NCBI GenBank assembly: GCA_963576475.1
Contig: OY754982.1
Location: forward strand, 2,685,909-2,749,908
Direction: 5' to 3'
DNA length: 64,000 nt
Source of the DNA: Molanna angustata
Taxonomy: Eukaryota > Arthropoda > Insecta > Trichoptera > Molannidae
Both the position numbers and the translations under genes were made by a program. Every line of letters starts with the position of its first letter. Position 1 is the first letter of the stretch. Shown here piece by piece: positions 21,282-31,744 of the stretch. The notes beneath the pieces are model-generated. The model did not search any database. It was not told the origin of the DNA and was given only the letters and a program-made list of their open reading frames with translations.

Positions 21282-23114
21282 ATCTTAGTGCTATATTTAT
21301 ATTATCTTTGTTTTATTTTTGCTCTTATTTAATTGTATCTTAGTGCTATATTTATATTATCTTTGTTTTATTTTTGCTCTTATTTAATTGTATCTTAGTG
21401 CTATATTTATATTATCTTTGTTTTATTTTTGCTCTTATTTATTGTATCTTAGTGCTATATTTATATTATCTTTGTTTTATTTTTGCTCTTATTTAATTGT
21501 ATCTTAGTGCTATATTTATATTATCTTTGTTTTATTTTTGCTCTTATTTAATTGTATCTAAGTGCTATATTTATATTACCTTTGTTTTATTTTTGCTCTT
21601 ATTTAATTGTATCTTAGTGCTATATTTATATTATCTTTGTTTTATTTTTGCTCTTATTTAATTGTATCTTAGTGCTATATTTATATTATCTTTGTTTTAT
21701 TTTTGCTCTTATTTAATTGTATCTTAGTGCTATATTTATATTATCTTTGTTTTATTTTTGCTCTTATTTAATTGTATCTTAGTGCTATATTTATATTATC
21801 TTTGTTTTATTTTTGCTCTTATTTAATTGTATCTTAGTGCTATATTTATATTATCTTTGTTTTATTTTTGCTCTTATTTAATTGTATCTTAGTGCTATAT
21901 TTATATAACCTTTGTTTTATTTTTGCTCTTATTTAATTGTATCTTAGTGCTATATTTATATTACCTTTGTTTTATTTTTGCTCTTATTTAATTGTATCTT
22001 AGTGCTATATTTATATTATCTTTGTTTTATTTTTGCTCTTATTTAATTGTATCTTAGTGCTATATTTATATTATCTTTGTTTTATTTTTGCTCTTATTTA
22101 ATTGTATCTTAGTGCTATATTTATATCATCTTTGTTTTATTTTTGCTCTTATTTAATTGTATCTTAGTGCTATATTTATATCATCTTTGTTTTATTTTTG
22201 CTCTTATTTAATTGTATCTTAGTGCTATATTTATATTACCTTTGTTTTATTTTTGCTCTTATTTAATTGTATCTTAGTGCTATATTTATATTATCTGTGT
22301 TTTATTTTTGCTCTTATTTAATTGTATCTTAGTGCTATATTTATATTATCTTTGTTTTATTTTTGCTCTTATTTAATTGTATCTTAGTGCTATATTTATA
22401 TTATCTTTGTTTTATTTTTGCTCTTATTTAATTGTATCTTAGTGCTATATTTATATTATCTTTGTTTTATTTTTGCTCTTATTTAATTGTATCTTAGTGC
22501 TATATTTATATTATCTTTGTTTTATTTTTGCTCTTATTTAATTGTATCTTAGTGCTATATTTATATAACCTTTGTTTTATTTTTGCTCTTATTTAATTGT
22601 ATCTTAGTGCTATATTTATATTACCTTTGTTTTATTTTTGCTCTTATTTAATTGTATCTTAGTGCTATATTTATATTATCTTTGTTTTATTTTTGCTCTT
22701 ATTTAATTGTATCTTAGTGCTATATTTATATTATCTTTGTTTTATTTTTGCTCTTATTTAATTGTATCTTAGTGCTATATTTATATTATCTTTGTTTTAT
22801 TTTTGCTCTTATTTAATTGTATCTTAGTGCTATATTTATATTATCTTTGTTTTATTTTTGCTCTTATTTAATTGTATCTTAGTGCTATATTTATATCATC
22901 TTTGTTTTATTTTTGCTCTTATTTAATTGTATCTTAGTGCTATATTTATATCATCTTTGTTTTATTTTTGCTCTTATTTAATTGTATCTTAGTGCTATAT
23001 TTATATTACCTTTGTTTTATTTTTGCTCTTATTTAATTGTATCTTAGTGCTATATTTATATTATCTTTGTTTTATTTTTGCTCTTATTTAATTGTATCTT
23101 AGTGCTATATTTAT
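21282..23114 (+). repeat. 55-bp tandem satellite, 33 full units plus a broken one
   Basis: The unit begins ATCTTAGTGCTATATTTATA and includes CTTTGTTTTATTTTTGCTC. Spacing is 55 bp throughout, with one 54-bp unit near 21392. Units differ at few sites: most read TTATC after the TATATTTATA stretch, others TTACC, AACC or TCATC. The 34th unit, starting at 23096, is cut by a LINE at 23115, and a remnant of the unit reappears at 24051-24077. Confidence 0.95.
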
Positions 23115-24053
23115 TATTTATTATTTATTTATTTATTATTAAAAATAACGAAGAAAAATACACAATACAACAATATATACAATTTTTAAAAAGATACTTT
23201 ATAATTTTGTTTTTTTTTATGACTCAACTTCAAAAAGAGTTTTCTCGTGCTTTGAAGTGAGTCACATTTCACAAATCTACAAACTATCTAATCTATTTAT
23301 ATACATACATCTTAATCTAGGCACTAATCTATTTACAATAACATACATATTTAGATACAAACATACATAATATTATATATAAAGAGAGAAAAAAAAATAC
23401 AAAATTGGTCTGTAGAATAAATATAAATACACAAATTGAAAATAAACAACACACAATGAATACACAAGAAAAATGTTACTTCAAAAAGTCTTTCAGCAAT
23501 ACCAAGAAACCACCAAAATTATTTTGCGCCACTATTCTCATATCCACTGGTAAATCATTAAACCACTTCACCCCATAATATGAATAATGATTTTGGCCAA
23601 AAGATGTATTTTTCTTTGGGATCTTTATCATTCCACTTGTGCGAGGACCAATTCTTAGATTGTCTATAGGGTGAATTTGGTTAGTGAAATATTCTTTACA
23701 TATTTGTTTAATTGCATTTATTTTATATAACACATTTAATTTTTTAACTTTAAATTGACAAAATAACTCTTCAGTGGGAAAATCGCTTGGCTTTACTAAA
23801 ATAATTTTAATAATCTTTCTTTGTATGGTATATAATAATTTCAAGTGAGCAGGATACGACCCTCCCCATCCAATTATTCCATATTGCATCACAGACTGAG
23901 CCAATGCATAATATGTCATTCTAAGCATTTCAATATCCAGAAAATTTCTTATACGGTAAAAAACATAAAATATTTTATGCAATCTTTCTCCTGTCTTACA
24001 TATATGGTCCTTCCATTTCATTTCAGATTCAATTATGACACCCAAATATTTAT
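23115..24053 (-). mobile_element. 5'-truncated LINE inserted in the 55-bp satellite
   Basis: The minus-strand element has a C-terminal reading frame, a 3' UTR with a hairpin (GACTCACTTCAAA pairing with TTTGAAGTTGAGTC, about 23222-23266) and an AATA-type tail at 23115-23145. Satellite sequence lies on both sides: the unit stops at ATATTTAT (23107-23114) and resumes at ATATTTATC (24046-24054), which may be target duplication or junction microhomology. Confidence 0.8.
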
Positions 24054-24055
24054 CT
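23476..24055 (-). CDS. LINE reverse transcriptase C-terminus (about 193 codons)
   Basis: Begins at the thumb (DKYLGVIIESEMKWKDHI) and runs without a stop to KDFLK. Other landmarks are YYALAQSVMQYGIIGWGGSY, TIQRKIIKIIL and SFGQNHYSYYGVKWFNDLPV. The polymerase core, including FADD, is missing, so it cannot act alone. The wording is close to the C-terminus of the 5470-6924 protein (LSYGIVCWEG, FGQRNYFYH), so the two belong to related jockey/CR1-like families. Confidence 0.8.
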
Positions 24056-24083
24056 TTGTTTTATTTTTGCTCTTATTCTTTGG

Positions 24084-24165
24084 TTCTGGTTGGTTGGAAA
24101 AAATGGCCTAGTAGCAAAATTATTATGTACAGAAAGATGAAAAAAAAAAATAAATAAATATATTA
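24084..24165 (+). mobile_element. LINE motif-alpha 3' end
   Basis: Carries GGTTGGTTGGAAAAAATGGCC, shortened in the middle, then TATTATGTACAGAAAGATG and an A-rich/AATAAAT tail. It continues directly from the satellite remnant, so the satellite appears to lie within the 3' UTR of this element. Confidence 0.55.
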
Positions 24166-24167
24166 GA

Positions 24168-24312
24168 TTAGTGGAAGCAGAGCGGTTACCGCACTAGATT
24201 TGTAATCTGCCACGACCGATTTCGTTCACCTATAGCATAAGTGTTTATGCCTTATTTAGGGAATATATTAGGATGTATGTGTACTTGAAACAAGAACATA
24301 TTGATACAAAAA
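24168..24312 (+). mobile_element. tRNA-Thr-derived SINE, copy 1 (head deleted)
   Basis: Same family as 31927-32106. The A-box region (AAGCAGAGCGGTTACC) and an anticodon loop TTTGTAA are present, but the segment with the B box is deleted. The body (TTTCGTTCACCTATAGCA) and tail (CAAGAACATATTGAT) are kept. Confidence 0.7.
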
Positions 24313-24474
24313 ATATAGTGTGTATGCAACAATAAAAATATTCGATTTACATACACATTGGTACCTACAAGTAAGTAAACAAGCCATATATGAACTAACG
24401 ATTCGGGCGCAGTTAAGAGGTGACATCTATGCGAAAGCAATAACATAATATAGAACTTGGATTGATATTTATTT

Positions 24475-25003
24475 TATTATTTTTTATTTATTTATCTATT
24501 TATGATCATATAAACATATACATTATTTTAATATAAGATAGCCGCCTCACTAGAATAAATCTGTTCTGAAGCAGCCACCTGTACATTTGTGAAATTATTA
24601 CATTACAGTAAAAAACAAAAGAATAAGAAAGCTATAAAAATAAACATTAGGAATACTTACATAATTTTAAATTAAAAAATACAGTTTTAAAAGTGAAATA
24701 AATAAAAATAAACACAATATAAACAGACAACAAAAAATAATTAGTTAAGAAATTATTGTTGCAACGTTACTTTCATTTTGGGTTCTACCCACATCGAGTA
24801 GCCACTTGGTACCACGGGCTTTGAATTGAGTTAACCCTTTAAGGTCCGATGGCAATTTATTATAAATTCGAGGTGCAGTAAATACAAAACATCTTTGCCC
24901 AAATTTAGTATTCATTTTTGGCACCAAGTAGTTACCCGATATTTTACCTCTTGTGTTATTCAATATGGAACCACCATGGACATTGACCCGGCACGTACTC
25001 ATT
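24475..25003 (-). mobile_element. LINE 3' end with motif-beta 3' UTR
   Basis: Minus-strand frame 24745-25002 reads NTKFGQRCFVFTAPRIYNKL, then PSDLKGLTQFK and ends VATIIS. This is a LINE C-terminus. The 3' UTR contains GCTTCAGAACAGATTTATTC and TAGTGAGGCGGC and ends in AATAAATAAAA at about 24480-24500. RT and endonuclease domains are absent. Confidence 0.65.
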
Positions 25004-25410
25004 TAACTACCTTCCTGAGGATGTAAAAGGCCAGGTAGCACTCGACATTTCATCGTAGTTACTAAAATCTACCGTGAAAGCTTACATGACGAAGTTGCTC
25101 AAATTTGAATCATATTTATTTGTTATTAAATTAATGTTAAAGTTTATATAGTGATATATAAATATATTAAGCCTTTCTATTCTCTCTATGTAAAATTTTA
25201 ATGCTGCCCCTACAGACAATAAAACGATATTTATCAAATATGTAATTATTGAAGGATTTTCCTTCTGTGTCCTTTAATACCCTCTTTTTTTCTCATTGCA
25301 ATGATCAATCAGTTGATTGTTAAATGTATGCAAATCTATATATAAACCTGTTTTTGTGGACATTTCTGTACGTACACTAAGTAAATAAATGAATCTTTAT
25401 CTTCTAATCG
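25004..25410 (+). mobile_element. LINE C-terminus and 3' UTR (plus strand), degraded
   Basis: The frame reads FNYLPEDVKGQVALDISS, a stop, then LLKSTVKAYMTKLLKF. 'NYLPEDVK' is a LINE C-terminal block. The end TAAATAAATGAATC at about 25380 may be its tail. It abuts the oppositely oriented piece at 25003. Confidence 0.45.
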
Positions 25411-25879
25411 TCGTTTTTTTTATAAGTAATATCATTACAATAACAATATTACAATATTTAATAAATACAATATTTCTTCATGTCAGGTTTGCTTTAAGAG
25501 GCATGGCGTGATGGTTTAAATTAATATAGTTATATATGTAATATACTAGTGATTTCGGTGTCGGTAAGATGAAAATGCTTCAAACTCATTGGATTATATT
25601 GATATAGGCGAGCTGTGTCAGTCTATGAATAATTTCATTAACCCCTCTCATCCCCTCTTGTGCTCCAACCCCCTCCCTCGCCGGTCCAATAGGTCCGACA
25701 TAATGTGATATGACGTAAAATATGGGGGCATTTTTGAGTCGACCTCGAACATGTTAATTTATTAATAACCGGTTATTTGACGTAGAGACAACGGTAGGCA
25801 CAAAGAAGACATGATTGGAAATACATAGATAAGAAAAAGAGACAAGAAAACCTGACTCCAATTTCATATCTTTTCGTTT

Positions 25880-26230
25880 TTCATATCATTTTCGTATGTA
25901 TTAATTTAATTATTAATAAATTATTTTCATAAATGAAGGAATTTATTATTTTTTTTATTACTTCATTAATTAATAAATTATGTTTTAACAATTCATTAAT
26001 TAATTATATTTTAATTAATTAATTAATTATATTTCTAATAATTCATTAATTAATTATTTTTTTAAAAATTCATTGAATAATTATATTTTTATTAATTAAC
26101 TATATTTTTATTAGTTCATTAATTAATTATATTTTTATTAATTCATTAATTAATTTTGTTTTCATTAATTAATTAATTCATAAACAATTTAAATTAATTA
26201 AAAATATTAATTTTTATTTATTTATGTATT
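25880..26230. repeat. (ATTAATTA)-rich low-complexity DNA
   Basis: Dozens of TTAATTAATTA words with T runs. No other structure. Confidence 0.85.
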
Positions 26231-26295
26231 AATTTATTTATTTCCTTTTGAATTATTTATTTATTTATCGATTAATTATTTCCCTTTGAATTCTT

Positions 26296-26470
26296 CTTTC
26301 TTTCCCCTTAGCGCTTTTGTCCCGTTTCTATCGGGGTACGCTTGACCATGATCCTGGAATTGGCAAGTCTGGTTATTACATTGAAGCGACTGCCATCTGA
26401 CCTTCGTAACCCTTAGAAAGGGGAACCAGACAAATTGGATCATGGCTACGCATTGCTTATTTCCCCTTGA
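26296..26470 (-). mobile_element. SINE body fragment (same family as 54531-54787)
   Basis: Shares GGTACGCTTGACCATGATCC, TGGTTATTACATTGAAGCG, ACTGCCATCTGACC and AATTGGATCATGGCTAC with the full copy. The tRNA-like head is missing. It retains TTAGAAAGGGGAAC, which the other copy has lost. Confidence 0.75.
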
Positions 26471-26479
26471 ATTATTTTT

Positions 26480-26760
26480 TTTAATAAATATTTATTTATT
26501 TATGAATAGTTTCGACGCTCCTCAGAGCATTTACATAGGTAACCTTTACAATATAAAATAAAACAATTAAAAACATATGTGCGTTGAATAAACATTTATT
26601 TTCATATAGGTAATAGAGGAAAAGTGTATAAGTAAGAAGAAAAATAAAACAAAACAGGTATACGTATACTACAGGCGGAAAAAATAAAAAAAAGATTAAT
26701 ATAAGAAAATTAATTATGTGGAGCATAGAAAATAAATAAAATTAAAACTATAATTTAATA
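26480..26760 (-). mobile_element. LINE 3'-end fragment with GCTC/GAGC hairpin
   Basis: The minus strand has TAAATGCTCTGAGGAGCGTC followed by an AATAAATAAATA tail. A sibling motif, AAATGCTCAGATGAGCGTTG, is at 61260-61290. No coding sequence is recognisable. Confidence 0.4.
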
Positions 26761-27079
26761 AGTAACTATAAAAAATAAACTAATAAAAACATTAATTATT
26801 GTCTTTATGTATTTTTTTACATCTTGTTTTTGTAATAAATATTTTGTTGTTTTACATATTTATGTATCTGCATTTTGTTACCTGATAGGAAGATATATGC
26901 CCGCCAATGTAATTGGATTATTATATAGGTACATATTATGTAAGTAAGGAAGTTTACTTAAAATAAAAATAATATACCTACCTTACCTTCTTCCTTAGGT
27001 GCATCCTGTGAAAGTTTTTCCAGACCAGAGATGCAATATTTGCGACTAGTTTTAATAACTAATTTATTTCAGGTTTCAA

Positions 27080-27360
27080 GAATGAGAATAAATATTTTAG
27101 AGTTAAATATCATACAGAATAAACTTAATGGTTGTGCATGGAAAAGTTATCAGCTCTAGGTCTATGCGCTTAACACATAATATAATGTAAATATGAAGTC
27201 GGTATAATTTATAGTTTGGGGTCTAGAGAGGACATAAAAAGGACGAAACTCATAGTGTGCACTCTACACGATACCCGTTGAGAAATTTTTTAAAATAATA
27301 TACGCTTAAAAATTGTGATATCATGACTCTCCACTATTCCATAGTAGTAAATCAAAAAGA
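27080..27360 (-). repeat. Dispersed repeat epsilon, partial
   Basis: Shares GATACCCGTTGAGAAAT, ACTCATAGT, TATAGTTTGGG and the CATGACTCTCCACTAT neighbourhood with 59880-60150, and more weakly with 30340-30545. No coding content. Confidence 0.5.
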
Positions 27361-28017
27361 CGATTGTATAGAAGTATTTGTGTCTTGAATTATCAAAGAC
27401 CACGAAGGAAAATTAACGAGGAAGACTTATCAGAGTGAACAGAGGAGATATCGGGTATGTTGTGGCAACAGGTGCGAAGAATATCAACTAGGTATAGGTA
27501 CAGGGAGAGGAGCAAAGACGAAACTCTGATTAAATATTACCCGAAGTTTGAAGTATGACATGACGAAGGTGTATTTTTAGCTTTTACAAAATTAAGTAAA
27601 TTCATTATGGAGTAAAGCCAGCGCAAGCACTGCTCCGCATAGTAATTTGTCCTCTGTGTCTCTCCTATGTCAAGACCTCTGTTTTGGTGCTTATCCTACC
27701 ATAGATTTTCATATTAAAATTCTGGATGGAGCACCGGGCGGAAAAATTGTTTTCTAAATCAGAGCGGGCAAGAAAATTCTGTTTTTTTTACAATGAAGAT
27801 TTTCTCTTACGACTCATCTTAGACAGTTATACATTAAAACAATAATGACCTACCTTAATAAACACATGACGGAATTCTTACCTGACTGCGTACTCTCCAA
27901 CAGTACCCGAAATAGACAACACGTAAGACCCCCACTAATAAGGACGACTTTTGCCCAACGACATTACCCTTTTCTTGCTCTTTACAATTTATTAAAATAT
28001 TACCTGACATAGTACAC

Positions 28018-28590
28018 AATATTTACATACATACCATCACGCCATGTCCCTTGCGGGGTAGGCAGAGAGAACCGAACGCCACATTTTTCTATCCTGGCAC
28101 GCATCCCTCGCCTCGTCCACATTCATGCATCGTCTCATACATGCTCTTCTATTGCTCACACTTCTAACATTTCCGTCTTTCAAAATTTCGTTCACATGGT
28201 CGTGCCATCCCTTTCTTGGGCGTCCCCGACCTCTCATTCCATTCCTTTCCGCTCTGTATATTTTCTTCGTCAGGCGCTCCTCATTCATTCTCCCCATGTG
28301 ACCAAACCATCTTAATGTGTTCACTTTCATTCTAGTAATGACATCTTTCTTCATCTTACATTCTTTCCTTATATCCTCGTTTCTTACCCGGTCATACATC
28401 GTTCTATTACAAATCCTTCTTAACGATCTCATTTCAACTGCATTTATTCTACTTTCATGCGTCTTCTGCCATGTCCAGGTTTCACTTGCATACGTCAAGG
28501 TTGGCACTACGATGGCGTTATGAATGGCAACTTTGGCATCCTTTGATATGTTGCGATCATTCATAATTGTTCTTAGTGCTCCATTCACTC
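28018..28590 (-). mobile_element. RTE-like LINE 3' portion (subfamily B), best copy
   Basis: 5'-truncated element whose minus-strand frame is open to a natural stop and is followed by a short (TATG)n tail (CATACATAC on plus at about 28026). It is the reference for the decayed copies at 4017, 38697, 41466, 42430, 45325, 52262 and 53005. Confidence 0.85.
28037..28588 (-). CDS. RTE-type LINE protein C-terminus (about 183 codons)
   Basis: The frame opens at the truncation and reads VPTLTYASETWTWQKTHESR, RSLRRICNRTMYDRVRNED, VNTLRWFGHMGRMNEERLTK and GRGRPRKGWHDHVNEILKDG, ending SAYPARDMA. TYASETW followed by LRW.GH and GRP...W is the usual order after the reverse-transcriptase thumb in RTE-clade proteins. 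The catalytic core is absent, so no activity is expected. The intact frame suggests recent insertion. Confidence 0.8.
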   Translation of the reverse strand: MNGALRTIMNDRNISKDAKVAIHNAIVVPTLTYASETWTWQKTHESRINAVEMRSLRRICNRTMYDRVRNEDIRKECKMKKDVITRMKVNTLRWFGHMGRMNEERLTKKIYRAERNGMRGRGRPRKGWHDHVNEILKDGNVRSVSNRRACMRRCMNVDEARDACQDRKMWRSVLSAYPARDMA

Positions 28591-28859
28591 TGTTTCACGC
28601 GACGAAACAAACTTCAAAAAACTGGTAATGGACTGGCTGAAAAGAAATAGCAGAATACAATCTGCTCATGTCCTGTTAAATATCCTTAAATAGTTCACTA
28701 CTCTGTGCCTCCATAACCTGAGAATCTTTACCATAACTTGATGCTTTTCATCTTTTCCACCACAATTTTATGGGCTAAAATATGTAACTTAGAGAACTTT
28801 ACATTTTTCTTTTCTGTTTGTGTTTAATCTATTATTTCTTTTGCAATCAATATCATGTA

Positions 28860-28917
28860 ACATTACACCAAATTGAAAAAGTACTGCCTCAGAACAGACT
28901 TGTCTAGTGATGGAGTA
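28860..28917 (+). mobile_element. LINE motif-beta 3' UTR remnant
   Basis: CTGCCTCAGAACAGACTTGTC and TAGTGATGGAG match the motif-beta UTR at 24475-25003. A Thr-SINE follows immediately. Confidence 0.4.
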
Positions 28918-29095
28918 TTTTTTTTAAAGAATGATTATGTTCTTATAATAACTAGTATATAATACACATTCTCATATGTTCCTTAATTACAGCATAAATG
29001 CTTGTGCAATAGGTGAAAGAAATCGGTCGTGGCAGGATTCGAACTCGCGACCACTGGATTACAAACCTAGCGCGTTAACCGCTCTGCCACCACCC
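28918..29095 (-). mobile_element. tRNA-Thr-derived SINE, copy 2
   Basis: The minus-strand head is GGGTGGTGGCAGAGCGGTTA (A box), an anticodon loop TTTGTAA (Thr TGT), and the B box AGTTCGAATCC. The body and an A-rich tail at 28918 follow. The head is tRNA-like but sits in a ~180-bp unit repeated six times here, so it is a SINE and not a tRNA gene. Confidence 0.85.
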
Positions 29096-29554
29096 ATTGT
29101 ACATAGTATGTTAATAAAAGGTCTTATCAAAATATAATAACTTTTTTGTTATTGTTATACAATATATGTAAATAATGGAAATAAAATAATTTAATATGTG
29201 TAAATAATGGAAATAAATAATTTCATATTCATGTCGTATTCACAACACTAATAGTGTCTATTTTATTTTTTTATTTTTCGAAAACTTATGTACCCTCGAT
29301 AATTTTATATAATCTAGAGAATATTTTAATTTAATTAAATAAAGTTTATTATATTTATTTTATGGTTTATGAATTTTGTTTATGATATGTATTGTTGTTT
29401 GTCTGTGCGTGTCTTTTTGAAATTAAATAAAAACCATTTCAAATTTATGGGAACTTCATCTTTTCATGTTTCTTTCTTGAAGATGAGAGGAGGATGAAAC
29501 GTGATATCATCAGATAGATAATATTTTTTTTTGTAAAAATAACAGCAAAGAATT

Positions 29555-29640
29555 TAATTGGTTGGTTGGACGAAATTGCCTTATGTGAATAAACCCGGCA
29601 TTGTACATATTAATTTACATGAAATAAAATAAATATATAA
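29555..29640 (+). mobile_element. LINE motif-alpha 3' end
   Basis: GGTTGGACGAAATTGCC, AATAAACCCGGCATTGTACA and an AATAAATATATAA tail. Only the last ~85 bp of the family are present. Confidence 0.55.
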
Positions 29641-30097
29641 AATAAATTGTTATATTTTTACCTGGTTATGAATAAAATTCAGAAGTCTAATCCCAAAGTA
29701 CGTTTGAACAATACTACCGTGGCTTTGAGAAAAATCAAGAGCACATGTAGTTGTATATTTGTACTTAATCAAGCCAATAAATCATAGTTAATCAAACTGT
29801 CTCTCAACTTTCTTGATTCGTCTACACACTCTTGCCCCCAGTCTTTCAACTAACTACCTACAAAACTTGTAACTAATATTAATTACACATAGGAACCTTG
29901 AAAGTTGCCATACACGAAACATAATGTTGTAATAATGGGGATATTCAGTTGAATATTAAAGGCAGAGGAAACCCTTGGTCTCGTTGGCTACATTATACAC
30001 GCGACGAATAATCGCGAAATTTACACGTTATATCGTATCTAGCGTGCATAGCATTTTTTTATCTTGTGCCAAAATGTGTAACATCTTTAGTTTCTTC

Positions 30098-30338
30098 ATT
30101 AGTTCTCGGCACCTGCTCCTGGGAGGAGGACGTCCAGCTTTTCCTCCATTGTTTGGGTGGTCTTCCTGGAGGTCTGCTTCCTGTAGGATGTTCATCAGCT
30201 GATATCCCCACTACTCGGTCTGAGCTTGCTCTCCACACGTGATCTCTCCAGAAACGTCTTCTTGTTCCCCATCGCATCGTACCACGTCCTCAACATCACA
30301 AATTTTCCTTATTTCTGAGCTCCTTATTTGATCTCCGA
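30098..30338 (-). pseudogene. RTE-like LINE 3' fragment (subfamily A)
   Basis: Minus-strand RRRFWRDHVWRASSDRVVGI and GSRPPGRPPKQWRKSW match the copies at 915 and 3606. The upstream codons (EIRKICDVEDVVRC) are in another frame, so there is a frameshift near 30275. The GAA tail is replaced by TTTCTTCATT. Confidence 0.7.
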
Positions 30339-30339
30339 A

Positions 30340-30545
30340 AATAATCGAAAATATTCTATAATCGATAATGTATAATAAACAGGCCGTACATAGTACACAG
30401 CACATAGCACACACAGATACACTGTGAAGAAACTTTCAGAATACAATCTCAACATGATACTAGTTGATAATCTGCAATAAAAAATACCCTTAAAAATGCG
30501 AAATCATAACTCCCCACTATATCTCCTTGGGTAAGTGAGGAGTAA
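30340..30545 (-). repeat. Dispersed repeat epsilon, partial
   Basis: Reverse complement of 57838-58025. Shared words include TTTCAGAATACAATCTCA, GATACTAGTTGATA, ACACAGCACA and the CTCCCCACTATAT stretch. Confidence 0.6.
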
Positions 30546-31620
30546 TACATAAGTTGCTTTATATCAGTGTATTCAGAAATGTTGAAAAAAACGTTGCGTT
30601 TTAACGTTCCGTTTCTCTGTTTCAAAGAAACTATAGCCTAAGTTATATGTATGTTGAAAGTGTGTACGCCATTCATGATTTAGGTTTGCGCTTACTGAAC
30701 TAATCCGTTTAATAACGTTTAGGAAAATTTAGAGTCTTTTGGAGGTGATAGCTGACAGGTGAAAATATAATAAACACCTCACAAATTGGATCCCACAGGA
30801 GCACTATGGCATATAAAATTTATTACTCCATGTGTAATAAGTCAAAGTTAACTATACAATGTAAAATCAAATTGAGAAAATGAGACTTTTTAATTTGATG
30901 TATGCAATGGATTAGGCAGTAGTCGCATGAAAGCAGAATATATTTAAAGGAGATGCAGTTTAATGATTTGTGTGACAGGGAAGGAAACAGTGACAAAAGA
31001 ATATCATATAAATATCTATTTTTTTAAAATTTTATTTTGTATATTTTCAGAACCAATAGTTAACTTTATAAATTGACAATGGGTATATAAATTAATCAAG
31101 TTATAAACCTTCTTAAGGTTCTTTTGAATAAGTTCAAATAAAATTAACAAAAAAGAAAAAAAATAAGAAATAAAATCATTGATTATAAGTGCCTATATAT
31201 TCCAAGCATCCACAAAAAATAAATTTAAAATACACAAATGAGGTATTCTGGAGAGATTTTATATCTAGTTACAAAGGTTTAGAAGGGACGGAAGGGTTGT
31301 GAGGGAAAATGAAAGGGTTTAGTAGCATGGCAATAGGGAATTTACATCACAGCTCGTTTTACACACGGAAAAAGTGGAATTTTTAATAACATTAGAGTCC
31401 TCCAAACCCCGTTCTTATCCCTTCCTCTAAAAGTCTACACTTTCGTCTGTCCCGGCTTGGTTTCATCTGTCCTGTCCCATCCGAAACTTTCATAAACCTT
31501 TTTTGATACTCGAACACCGCCCCTAGAATCACGCGATAGCTATTTCATCTCTTTTGGTCGCCATGATGGGACAGCGACAAAGTCTTATTTTTTGTCACAA
31601 AGTACTACATATCTATGTAC
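30546..31620. other. AT-rich DNA, nothing recognised
   Basis: No transposon terminus or coding frame was recognised. Confidence 0.35.
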
Positions 31621-31627
31621 ATACTAT

Positions 31628-31700
31628 CAGGACATGTCCCTCTTAGGTTTGGTATAGAGAACCAGACGCCGTATAATCTTATCTTGAAATTATGAACATA
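31628..31700 (-). mobile_element. RTE-like LINE extreme 3' end (subfamily B)
   Basis: Reads as a decayed version of the last ~25 codons of subfamily B: GGACATGTCCCTCTTAGG and AGAGAACCAGACGCC on plus correspond to SAYP.RDMA on minus. Only recognisable by comparison with 28037. Confidence 0.5.
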
Positions 31701-31744
31701 TCGCGTCGCACCGATTTTTTATAAGTATTTTTTTTTTGAAAAAC

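Noticed and set aside
21282..23114. CRISPR-like regular array
   Set aside because: There are no unique spacers; the whole 55-bp unit repeats, so it is a satellite.
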